A stretch of DNA of 64,000 bases, taken from positions 744,001 through 808,000 of the forward strand of contig RBKR01000023.1 of NCBI GenBank assembly GCA_004835665.1. The letters are read 5' to 3'. Position numbers and translations under genes: made by a program. The DNA is from Phoma sp. XZ068 (Eukaryota; Ascomycota; Dothideomycetes; Pleosporales; Didymellaceae). This document shows positions 1 through 9,507 of the stretch, piece after piece. Each line of letters opens with the position of its first letter. Position 1 is the first letter of the stretch. The notes below the pieces were generated by a model that was given only the letters and a program-made list of their open reading frames with translations, was not told where the DNA came from and did no database searches.

Positions 1-567
1 GCTTCCGGCACTTCTTCCTCAACACGACGAATCAGGCACAGCTCAGTGCGTTTCTCAACCAGACAGCTGATCATATCTTGAACCCGTTCCCAGTGGGTTT
101 AGCAAGCGATGTCGGACTATTTGTTGCAAACCCTGCATACTCAGGTAATGCAGCTTTTGCTGCAAACTTCAGTCGCGGGGACTATCACGGGACCGTAGTT
201 TGGGGCTGGCAGCTGGCTATGATGGGTGCCGGTCTTGGGCGCCAGCTCGGCCGTTGTTCTGGAACAAATGTTCCTGGTGAGTACCAGTACCATCTGATTT
301 CCTTCATAATTGCAGTTGCTGACATTGCTAGACTTTTGCAACGACGCTGATCTGCATGGCAAGGTTCTGAGTGCGTACAACCGCCATTGGGATCTCGTAG
401 AGGCCAATACTGCGCAGCTCAGTAGCGAGGTCTGGAGCTGGAACTACAATAACGGATTTGAAGCCACCCCGCTCGGCAGCATCACTGCGACCGAGAGTAA
501 CATCCGTCAGCTCTGGAGTCTGACTTTCTTGGCTGTTAGAAGAGAGAGTTTTGGGAGCAGTGAGTAG
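1..567 (+). CDS. six-hairpin glycosidase / glycogen-debranching-like protein, 3' end only
   Basis: The gene enters from the left edge. The frame is open from base 3, so the start lies outside the window. One intron is visible at 277-331 (GTGAGT...GCTAG); splicing turns a split codon into Asp and keeps the frame to the TAG at 565-567. The visible 170 or so residues have the look of the last helices of an (alpha/alpha)6 glycosidase: a GTVVWGWQLAMM helix, a conserved Cys segment, a SEVWSWNY helix and a closing QLWSLTFLAVRR helix. I recognise this C-terminus from fungal proteins usually named glycogen debranching enzyme or six-hairpin glycosidase. The catalytic acids are not in this fragment, so the substrate cannot be judged. 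Family fairly sure, function open. Confidence 0.7.
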
Positions 568-947
568 CTGCGCGTGAAACATTTCATGCATTGTCACTGA
601 CGAGAGGGCAGCTTGATTGCGACTGCTAGAACCCGAGACCAAGCGTCAAGAGTATGCTTCTTGTATTGTGTAAGGACATGGATGAAATGGTGACTCGTGT
701 CCGGATAGACTGTCTTTACGCTGCGGATGCTTACCTTTCGCTACTGTCGAACATCACACAATGCGGTTTGAACGCAGAGGATGACGATAGGCAGCAGACT
801 GGACAAGGAATTGACCATCAAGACTGTTTTCTCTTACATCACTAAGTTCCAATGTGTCCTTCAACATTGTGCGCTGATCGTCCCATAGATTTATATAAGT
901 ACCATGTCAACCTTCTCGAGATGCTCACCCAACATCTTACACAGTAG
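568..947. other. intergenic, no gene seen
   Basis: This is the 3' flank of the glycosidase and the promoter of the next gene. A 63-codon open frame at 654-845 has no splice signals or recognisable domain and is not called. An A/C-rich leader precedes the ATG at 948. Confidence 0.5.
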
Positions 948-2024
948 ATGAAATCAAGGAAAACACAAAAGATACTTGCATCTCGACCCAAAATGACAAG
1001 CACACACAGCACTTCACGTCCCTGCACGCCTGACACAGTCATCCACCAGCCCCGCACCCCCCACGCACCAAAGAAGCCAAAGGCAATAATCCTCGAATAC
1101 CTCAAGCCAACCGTCTACAAGCCCGAAGCCGATGAACTCCCCAAAGCCTCAAAGGCAATTCTCAATGCCCTCTCCCGCGCCGGCGTGCGGAAACAATGCG
1201 CGCCCAAAGTGAAGAACCCCAAGGTCCAGTACTCTACGCCTCGAAAACTAACCATCAGCATCGTCGACGGCAACACAGAGCGGGTAATCCATAAATACGT
1301 GCCAACGCGGCTCCTCATGGCTGCCTCGACGACAGCCGCGGACGTTCTCGATCCCCGACCGTGGGCGGGTAGATTCAAGATATACGGGATGTACGACGTC
1401 GACGCCATGAGCAGCGTTATATGCTCCATCATACTCTCGCAGAAAATGCACGTCAACGCGGACGATCTGAATATGAACCTGCTAACCTACAAAGCGTGCA
1501 AGCGTCTCGGAGTGCCGAGCTATCACAACACAGTCAAGCCGCTCGTCGCTGCGATTAACAGGCAGCTCTCGGGTGCGGAGGAGATTTCAAATGAGCTGGT
1601 ATCTTTCATTTCGTGTCGTCTTGGCTGCAAGGATGTGGTGTTCACGCATATGGCGCATGTGCTGTGTAATCAGCGGTTCAAGGGGGTGGTGCACGATGGT
1701 AAGGCGTTTGAGAAGATGGTGGCGAGGAGGCCGGCTTTGCAGAAGGCGATGGTGCAGATTGATCGGGCGCATAAGGCGCGTCGCGAGGCTTTTAATGCTT
1801 CGAAGCGTGGTGTGAAGAAGAGTGGTGATTTGAATGTTGAGGATGTTGTAGAAGCAACTGTTAAGAGGAAGGTAGGTGTCCCTGAGGAGCATCAGAATGC
1901 TCTCCTTGCGCTTTTGAAGAGCGAAGATGTAGTTGACAAGGCTGGGACTCGTGGGAGCAGCCACGAGGAGTTGGAAGTTGATTCGATGGAGAAAGTAGAG
2001 GAGAAGGACTTGCTCTTGGAGTAG
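948..2024 (+). CDS. hypothetical protein with a possible divergent BTB/POZ-like fold
   Basis: Single-exon frame of 358 codons. A second in-frame ATG at codon 16 is an alternative start. The first 60 residues are Pro/Ser/Thr-rich and probably disordered. Residues about 100-230 look folded: a basic beta segment (KLTISIVDGNTERVIHKYVP), then RLLMAASTTAADVL, then several helices containing conserved-looking Cys and Leu. The 'VPTRLLMAAS' turn recalls the very divergent BTB-like proteins common in plant-associated dothideomycetes, but that is a resemblance and not a domain hit. The tail is charged (EEVEEK-type), with no signal peptide or membrane segment. It converges on the deaminase-fold gene across 880 nt of noncoding DNA. 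Real gene likely, function unknown. Confidence 0.7.
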   Translation: MKSRKTQKILASRPKMTSTHSTSRPCTPDTVIHQPRTPHAPKKPKAIILEYLKPTVYKPEADELPKASKAILNALSRAGVRKQCAPKVKNPKVQYSTPRKLTISIVDGNTERVIHKYVPTRLLMAASTTAADVLDPRPWAGRFKIYGMYDVDAMSSVICSIILSQKMHVNADDLNMNLLTYKACKRLGVPSYHNTVKPLVAAINRQLSGAEEISNELVSFISCRLGCKDVVFTHMAHVLCNQRFKGVVHDGKAFEKMVARRPALQKAMVQIDRAHKARREAFNASKRGVKKSGDLNVEDVVEATVKRKVGVPEEHQNALLALLKSEDVVDKAGTRGSSHEELEVDSMEKVEEKDLLLE

Positions 2025-2906
2025 AAAAGGGACTGACCGTACAAAGAGGTAAGTGACACGTTATTAAAGTTAGGAAATCACAGGTAGGTGTGAACTTTTC
2101 CATGAATGCAGACGATTTGGATTTAAATGGTGTCCAATCGAACCTGTTAGAGTGATGAGGAGCATCTATTTCATCTTCTTATCTGCATATATCGTTTCAA
2201 AGCCCAGTCATGGCATTCTTGATCCTTTCCTCGCAACATTACATAAAGTAATATCCCCCCCTGTGAGACGAAAATCACCCTGTGAGGAAAACCAACAGGG
2301 GTACTTACGCTTCAACTACCATATTCTCCACGTAGACTCAAGTTCACGCTTATCCTTTAGCTGGATGACATGGTACAGGTACTTGTGAGCGTCTTCAGCT
2401 TACCTCTCTGGAAAAATACACAAGCCCTCTTACTTTAGGTGCTCATTTAAGAAGCAGCCTTGATATGCTGCATATGAGCAACTAGAATGTACAAGTCGAA
2501 GGTGGGAGTTTAATCAGCTGGAGTAGTTTGAAATCTATACCTTATAAGCCCGAGTATCTCCGTACAACTTTCAGACGTCAGATCAGCCTCAGCGCTGATG
2601 TGGCGTGCGCGATCATGCGACGCCGCCACCCTGGCTGGTACATCTGGATCGACTTGACACCGCAATTAGCTAGTTTGAAACAGCCCCGCACATCTCACGT
2701 GCGACCAAGTTCAGTAATTTACGCTTAGTCAAAAGGAACCGGAAATTACTAAGTTTTCGCACAGCGCATTGTGAGATCACTCTGCTTGCTTTTGGCCCGC
2801 AACAGTAGCTAGTGATGAACCAGATTTAACGGCAGGTGTCTGTACTGTCCAGTGATTATGGACGCGACTTCTTCACCTCTACATTTCGCCCATGGTATTG
2901 CCACCC
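2025..2906. other. intergenic between convergent genes
   Basis: The region holds only 3' flanks. It is AT-richer than its neighbours and its frames are broken by stops. I see no repeat, RNA gene or coding signal. Confidence 0.5.
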
Positions 2907-5172
2907 TTACAGCTGCGAACTTTGAAATCCTGTCCAGCTCATTGAATCCAACGCCCTTGACCTCTTCACCACCTCGATTTCAACCATGCTCGGGTCACCG
3001 GATGGCTTTATATTCGTGCTTACTAATGCGTCATCGTCGCACAGCTGCATCGCGAACCATTCCAAGGTGTTCGGTGGCATCCGCTCAAGAAGCTCGCGCT
3101 CGACTGGAGTCCTATCCTCTCTTATCAGCAATTCATGTCTGTCCCAGGGTTGAAATTACATACATCCTCTGATATAGAATCTCCTTGTCCGTCTCTAGCT
3201 TTAGCTCTTGCGCTGCGAAATACTGCTCACGCTGAAGCTCCGATTCAAGAAACCCGTCAGTCCACTCTTTTGAAAGCAATCCTTCCAGGATTGTCATTAG
3301 TCCTACCAGAGACGGTTCTGGTATGTCATGGACTGAATATGCAGAAGTCTTCGGGTGTTCTGTAAACTTTACGATGAACAGATCTCCATAATAAAATCTC
3401 CTTGAAGGGCTAATGCGATCGATGTCCAGCATCCGCTTAATGTACGCGTTCTCCGGAAGTTCAGCGTTCTCATTGCGGTAGATCCAGTAACTGCCTTCAA
3501 TATCCCTTATGGCTTGTTTCTCGACGGCGCAGCATCGGAACTTGCGGTCTAAGTGGCAGGATGCCCAGTAAATCCGGAAGTCGGGCGCAAGGTAAAACCC
3601 AAATTCTGGAACTTTACGACCAGACTCTAGTGGAAGAGCATGGAAGGCAACAGGCACCAGTTTGGGCTTGCTTCCGTCAGCGGGAAGTCGAATCACTTGG
3701 ACTGTCTCCACCTTCGGACCAAAAAAAAGATCGCTATCGTCTTCTAGTGCGCATGAGTTCGCTTCTCGTTCGCGGGCAAGATGCTCACGCTTCAGCTTAT
3801 TAGGAGTTTTGCCAACAAATGTGGCACTCTGGGACATGCCCGCAGAAGACTCTGCTATCGCTGGCTGGAGCACTGTTGAGTTGGCAAAGAGCGAATGTAG
3901 GACGTCGCGATGTGTTTGTATAAGTGCCGCGGCTATGGAAAGACCAAAGCTGCACTCTGCATCAGCCGGGATGGGTGGCAACGTCCATAGCGGATATACC
4001 TTCCCGTGCGACATTCGAGCTCGAAAAACTGGGGTCCGTATGCCGTCCGCAGAGAGCCTTACATAATTCCGGAGCAACTCATAACATAAGAAGCATGGTC
4101 TCTTGCTGGTTCCGATGTAACGATAGGTGCTCTGCCGCCACTTCGGCTTGGATTCCAGATTCACAAGGATCTGCATCTCCGCGTGAACGTGCAACCACGA
4201 TGCACCAAGGTAGCGCCGAGCACAGTTGCTTTTCACGAGCCGCTTACGGCCAATGCTCTCGGCCAAGCCTCGCACCTGCTTGCGAAATCTGGTTACATCG
4301 ATGCCGAATCCATACAGAGATTCTGCTGACTTGAGTTCAACAGATCCAAATTCGGGAAAGCTGAAAGCAGTGGTCTTGAAGCACTCGTACGCCACACGAA
4401 TCCGGCCAAGCATCAAGACAGCCTTTACGACTTTGGCGCAGTGAGTTTGGTCGAGATGACGCCAATCAGTGCATCGCAGCTCATAGGCCAGGTTCACAAT
4501 TTCGCCGAGGGCAGAAACAGTTGGACTGTTGTCAAACGTGCTACACAGCCAGCACAAGCGCTGAAGCCGACCGGTTGGTGAAGCATCAGCACCAAGTCTC
4601 CCGACATCTAACTTGCATTGGCTGATTTGAGACACGTAAAACTCCAGCCTGGAACGAGAGTACTCAATTAGCCCCTCCTTGTCTGCTAGACCAACCCAAA
4701 TGACGTCTTTCCCTATTGCAGGAGCTTTACCCGTCGCCGAGATTGCGCGAAGCCAGGTCTGCAGCCTACCCAACAGTCTGTGATCGCGCTCGTCAAGGCC
4801 TTCGTTCTTAGCCAAGAGAATCGTTGTTGGACTGTCGTAGTCGGAGTTAATCCAAGCAGCAGCGGCTACATGCTTTGCTTTAGACTGTTTTTGGCGCGAA
4901 TGAGCAGTCTTTTCGCGCGCAAGCACCTCAGACAATCGATCGAGGAACTTATCCCTCAGATTGTGCCCAGTCGCTCGATGAAGCTTTTCACAAGGTATCG
5001 TCGTTTGCCAGTCGTCATCGATGTCTTCTTCACTTGAGCTATCATCGTCACCGGCAGGGAGGATAAGGGGAGGCGTGCAAACAGACTGCTGCTGCGTGTG
5101 AATAGCAAACAGTGAGGCTGCGGCCGCGAACCTTTCCTCCTCGACATCCGCAAGTTGCCAAACACTTCCCAT
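2907..5172 (-). CDS. OTT_1508-like deaminase-fold protein (HAE...PCxxC)
   Basis: A protein of at least 679 residues. The start is the ATG at 5172; codons upstream stay open but contain no ATG. Residues 40-60 are acidic and 70-320 are mostly helical. A deaminase core follows, with zinc-type signature H330-A-E332 (in HVHAEMQ) and P-C360-F-L-C363 (in SKRPCFLCY). This layout matches the fungal members of the OTT_1508-like deaminase family of the cytidine-deaminase superfamily; the substrate is unknown. A C-terminal domain (about 480-679) is rich in aromatic residues. The main exon would stop at 3133. A 43-nt intron (3163-3121, GTATGT...ATAAG) joins it in frame to a coding-like exon ending at 2907, which I favour although the intron is short and the acceptor weak. 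There is no signal peptide. Neighbours are a BTB-like protein and a dead transposon. Confidence 0.7.
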
Positions 5173-5882
5173 CGTTGGTATGTATTGAATGTCAATTGCG
5201 ATTCGCGAAGTCACGGTCGGCACGAATGGAACGGAGGACGGATACGTATGACGCTGAGGATATGAGGATTTCACAGGAGCCTGCTTGAGTGTCAAAGCGT
5301 GTAGAGGATATAAGCAGACTCAGAGGGCGTACCTTTATGCTACTGTTCTTCTCAAAAAGCCACTGAAACGCGACTCGATTGGGTAGTGTAAAAGGCGATA
5401 TCGAGCACAATCGCGCGCGAAGGACGTCGCAAGGCTGAGAGAGGAGGCGGCGGCATGCTGTCGATGGGGGGCTGCAGGAAGCTATGCAGGTGTTGGCCTG
5501 CCGTGTTGGTTGTCGTTCGTTCAGCTTCCACGCCCCGCCCGCACGGCGCTTACCCGATCTGCTGTCACGAGCCAGCTGCCGTCCTGTTCACAACACGTCA
5601 CGACAGTGCATGAGGGTGAGGCGTACGCTTCGCGGGGCGGCATCATGCCAAAGCGCTGTATTAGCTGCCCATTGCACGTGGGCTAACCAGCCGGCGCTAA
5701 GCTCGGTTATTGAGGTGGTGCAGCGTGATCCCTGCCTGCTGTGTGGCGCAAACTTTGCTGCAGCTGCGTCCGAGGGGAAGGCGCAGTCACTAACCACTGT
5801 ACGCCGCTCAATAGATCAATACATCTTAGCCACTGGAGCCCTCCGCGGTACAGGCTCTTGATCTTCGCTCGTCCTGGGAACT
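5173..5882. other. promoter region of the deaminase-fold gene
   Basis: Upstream DNA of the minus-strand gene, up to the transposon remnant. A plus-strand open frame at 5484-5861 has no recognisable domain and is treated as chance. No repeat seen. Confidence 0.4.
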
Positions 5883-7329
5883 TTACCCTTTCTCACTAGC
5901 GAAGGTTCCTCTTCCTGCTCGTCTTGTGTCAGTCTTCCGTTTCCGACCGCGGGTACCCTTGCCTTTTTCTGCTGCAGCCTTGTCTTTCGCATCACGTTCT
6001 ATTCGTGACTGCTCAAGGTCCTCATACTCGAAAACCTTCCCCTCTCCCTTTTTCAGATAGACTGATTTCCGTGCCCGGACAATTTGGCTCTGTTTATTGA
6101 CTGAGAGCAGAACCCGGTTATGATCTTGAAGTAGGCTCTGTTTGGCAAAGGAGGTCAGGGCAGCACGGTGGTGTTTCTGGATACGTTTCTGAAGACGCTG
6201 CCGGCTTTGCTCATCAGCTGCAGAAACACTACAGTCCTGTTTGATCTGCTCATACAACGACATCAGACCCTCCGTTGTCACCGGCGTTACCGGCGTCAGC
6301 AGTGGTTTGTCCTGGCATGGTGACGTCACAACCTCATCAGTATTAGGAACGACAACATCGGCGGGTGGCTTTGGTGTATGTCGAAGCACTCTGTCAGGAT
6401 TCCATGGAAATAGGCCAGTAGCAGCCCAGCCAGCCAAGATGTTCTTCCTAGTCAGCGCTCTGACCCTTGCTGGCTTATATAGCCAGGTAAAATGCTCTTT
6501 CCCAATCGCATCTATGCCACCTCGATTGAGTCGTTCCACCTCATCACGGTAAGTTGAAACCTGAATTGGGAACAAGAGTGATGATTTTCTATCTATGCCT
6601 ATGGCTCTTTTATATAGCCCACTGGTGTCGTCACACCATCGTATGGGACTAAGACCACACCAGTGTTTAGCTTATATATGTCACGTGAGCTAGATTCCAA
6701 CTGAGCATGCTAAGCATGACACCAGTCTCATCCATGTTATAGACATTCTCCGGTCGTACATTTGGGTCGTTGATGACCTTGCTTATCACCTTGAACCACT
6801 CTGTGACTTTATCGTATATGTGTATCTCGTGGCGCTTCCAATCTATCGATCTAACCCGCCGTGCTGTGAGTTCTGGATGTCGTTTCTCGAAGGCTCGGGC
6901 CCAGTTCTTGCCCGGGGGCTTCACAGGCTTACCTGATCGTCGACTGGCGATGTTGCAGGCTAGTGAGGGTATATACTTGATACGGACGGGCTGTCCAAAG
7001 CTAGACATTAGCAGCAGAAACTCCACGAGAGCCTTCTCCTCCTCTACGGTCAGGTATTGTTGGCCTTGAGCCTTCTGCTTCATCGAGGGTCGTCCATGTT
7101 CCTGGTGCCAATAAGTAGTGAGAGCAAGGCCGCGTGCTTCCGCACGGGCTGCCCATGTTCCATGTGCGCCTGCAGAAGCCTGAGCTGGCAGCTCACAGGC
7201 TCGAGGCATAGCGACGATAGTGGTGTTACTTGCAGTGCACTCGAGGCACATCTGGCAATGCTGCCCATTCCACGCTCGACTGCCAAAAATAGCTCTTTGT
7301 TCATAGAAGGTTCGAGAAGGGCGCCACAC
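5883..7329 (-). mobile_element. internally deleted pogo/Fot1-type (Tc1-mariner superfamily) DNA transposon
   Basis: Two minus-strand frames are the ends of one transposase. The upstream one (7329-6667) carries the helix-turn-helix/CENP-B-type DNA-binding region (WARAFEKRHPEL, then RRVRSIDWKRH) and runs up to YNMDETGV, which holds the first Asp of the DDE triad. The downstream one (6575-5883) resumes near the end of the catalytic domain (STYRDEVERL, GWAATGLFPWNPDRVL) and ends in a basic tail. The part between, with the other catalytic acids, is missing and replaced by about 90 nt holding a hairpin. The element cannot encode an active transposase. There is no strong excess of stops, so heavy RIP is not obvious. 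I could not locate terminal repeats or the TA duplication, so the outer limits are unknown. Confidence 0.85.
6611..6678. repeat. imperfect inverted repeat (hairpin) inside the transposon remnant
   Basis: The 9-mer CACTGGTGT at 6620-6628 is mirrored exactly by ACACCAGTG at 6657-6665. The arms extend outward imperfectly to TATATA on both sides (6611-6616 and 6673-6678). The unit sits at the junction where the transposase core is missing. Confidence 0.7.
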
Positions 7330-8152
7330 TGCCGAAAGTCACTAATTTTAGAATAGGCGTAAAATACGATACACGCAACGCGATTGACTTGTTCGATACT
7401 TACTAAAGCCCGCTAACCCAAATAGTGCCCGTCTCGTGTCGATCTGTCCAGCTGAAACGCAGAGCCCGACCGCGGATAAATTACCTCTACGCGAATAACC
7501 AGCGCATTACTTACAGAGTGCAGATAGGAGTACTTCGCATCACAAGGTATCGATCAAGACGCCCGAGCTCGCAGCACAAGCTCAGAGTCGTGCTGCAGCC
7601 GGGGTGGAAGATGGATCTCTGCCTTACACAGAATGATCGACAGCATGGGAGCAACGTCGTAATTTTCCTTCAGCTTTGTAGTGAGCAAGAGGTCATTCCT
7701 CGTAGATTCACGTTATCCGACATGGAAACAGTATACCCGAGCGGCTAAGACATCGATTGCTCGAATAGTATATTTTTTTCTGGAGAGTGGGGTTTTCGCG
7801 TCGTAGGGGGGGATATTAGTCATTATCAGAGCGATTCGGATGTTGGATAGTCAGGATGATGGATGAGTATCGTGGACCATGACTAGCGCGACGCACGTGG
7901 CGCGCAATTGCCGTGACTACAATGATGTCAAGCAGCGAGACCCTGGATACAATCCAAGCTCGACCCGTCAATGCATGTGAACAATTTCCTCGACTTGTCA
8001 GGCAGCAGCAAAAACACGCTGGACACTGCACCTTAGCGGAGGAGTTCTTGACCGACGATTACACGAGTCACACGACAGCTGCATACAGCTACAGCTAGGC
8101 GTCAACAACAACCACAACCAAAACAACACCCGCACTCGCAACCACCGCAACA
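7330..8152. other. intergenic: transposon flank and vam7 promoter/leader
   Basis: No gene recognised. A T-rich tract lies at about 7770-7780. The last 50 nt before 8153 are an A/C-rich leader (CAACAACAACCACAACC) typical of fungal 5' UTRs. The 107-codon frame at 7425-7748 has no coding character. Confidence 0.4.
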
Positions 8153-9280
8153 ATGGCACCCCTAAGAATCTCCATCCCAAACGCCCACACAAAAACCCCC
8201 GAGTCAGGAAAACCCTACACAGAATACACCATCAAAATCGAGCACCCTTTCCCCCGCGCAACCTCCTCCGTCACAAAACGCTACTCCGACTTCGCCCAGC
8301 TCGATACCGCCCTGCGCTCCGCCGTCGCCGCTCCACCCGTCGCCCTCCCCCCAAAATCCTGGTCCCTCTTCGGCATCGGGAGTTCCATCGGGTCGCCCGC
8401 GCAAATCGAGAGCAGGCGACAGGGTCTAGAAGCGTACTTGCGCGCGCTGGAGACCAGCGAGGACGCCCGGTGGCGCGCGAGTAAGCCGTACCGCGCGTTT
8501 CTGGGACTCGACGATGTAGATGGGAAGCGCACTGTTGCATTCCCTGGGAGTCAGTTTGGCAAGGACAGGGTGAGGGATGGGTCGGATTGGTTGGATAAGC
8601 ATGCGGAAGTTAAGAGCTGTCTGCAGGATGCGCGGAGGTGGCTGACTGCACGGGAGCAGGCGACGGCAGCAAGTGCGCAGCACGATGCAGCTGCGAATGC
8701 GAAGAGGGCGCTTGTGCGGGCTGGGTCGCTGCTTGCTGCGCTGGAGGAGGGATTGCGGCGGCTGAGCGGGACGAGCGGGGATGAGTGGAGTGGGGAGAAG
8801 CTTGGGGATGGGGAGGTGCGCCGGAGGAAGGATATGATAAGTAGTTCTCGCAAGGAGCGGGATGGGCTGGAGAGCGTGCTGAACACCATGGCTGCCAAAG
8901 CGGCGCTCTCGGGCTCCGGAACGCTGTCTACACCGTCGACGTCCAGCGCGGCCGTCACCGCAGAACAAAAGTCCGATCTCTTCAAGGGCGCGGCCAAGCC
9001 GTCTGGCCGACGCGTGCTGGGCGGTGCACCCGTGGAGACGGAGCGCACGCGCGAACTCGACAACGAGGGTGTGTTGCAGTTGCAGAAGCAGATTATCCAG
9101 GAACAAGACGACGATCTGGTCGATCTGACGACCGTTGTGAAGCGCATGCGGCAGATGGGTGTGGCCATCAACGAGGAGATTGTCGAGCAGAACGCTATGC
9201 TGGGGCTATTGGAGGAGGATGTCGAGCGGGTGGACGGGAAGATTCGAATTGCGAAGAAGAGGATCGACAAGATTCGCTGA
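8153..9280 (+). CDS. VAM7: Vam7-like vacuolar Qc-SNARE with PX domain
   Basis: Single exon, 375 residues. The N-terminal PX domain (about 1-120) binds PI3P; it shows the RYSDF motif and the Pro-rich PPKSW loop. A helical middle and a Ser/Thr-rich linker follow, then a SNARE helix at about 305-372 (LQLQKQIIQEQDDDLVDL, then INEEIVEQNAMLGLLEEDV). There is no transmembrane anchor, as in yeast Vam7, which is held on the vacuole through PX and HOPS. The role inferred from the family is homotypic vacuole fusion and late endosome/autophagosome fusion with the vacuole. The start is set by an A/C-rich leader and an ACAATGG context. It is convergent with the SLS1 gene, with stops 227 nt apart. Confidence 0.93.
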   Translation: MAPLRISIPNAHTKTPESGKPYTEYTIKIEHPFPRATSSVTKRYSDFAQLDTALRSAVAAPPVALPPKSWSLFGIGSSIGSPAQIESRRQGLEAYLRALETSEDARWRASKPYRAFLGLDDVDGKRTVAFPGSQFGKDRVRDGSDWLDKHAEVKSCLQDARRWLTAREQATAASAQHDAAANAKRALVRAGSLLAALEEGLRRLSGTSGDEWSGEKLGDGEVRRRKDMISSSRKERDGLESVLNTMAAKAALSGSGTLSTPSTSSAAVTAEQKSDLFKGAAKPSGRRVLGGAPVETERTRELDNEGVLQLQKQIIQEQDDDLVDLTTVVKRMRQMGVAINEEIVEQNAMLGLLEEDVERVDGKIRIAKKRIDKIR

Positions 9281-9507
9281 GCTGTGTGTAAAAGGCGAGT
9301 GTATGGTTTAGCGTGGGATACATTGCGAGGCGTCTGGCGTTTTTGATAGCATGCTCGCTTTAGGATATACAACATGGAAGGAAATACATGAGGTCGAACA
9401 TCAATGAAGCGTATGCAGAGGTGGAGTGTTACATTGTGATGTACAGAATATGCTATAAACGCCATGCCATGCTGAAACGCTGATACACCAAATATCTAAA
9501 CAATAGT

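Noticed and set aside
5484..5861. 125-codon plus-strand frame upstream of the deaminase-fold gene
   Set aside because: Cys/Arg/Ala-rich without domain or splice signals; lies in promoter DNA of the opposite-strand gene.
5883..7329. Repeat-induced point mutation as the cause of transposon decay
   Set aside because: Both transposase pieces keep long open frames with few stops, so deletion and not heavy C-to-T change explains the loss.
7725..7790. Possible tRNA-Ser (CCCGAGCGGCTAAG followed by GCTCGAA and a T-run)
   Set aside because: D-arm and anticodon stems do not pair properly and no T-arm is present; at best an eroded 5' half.
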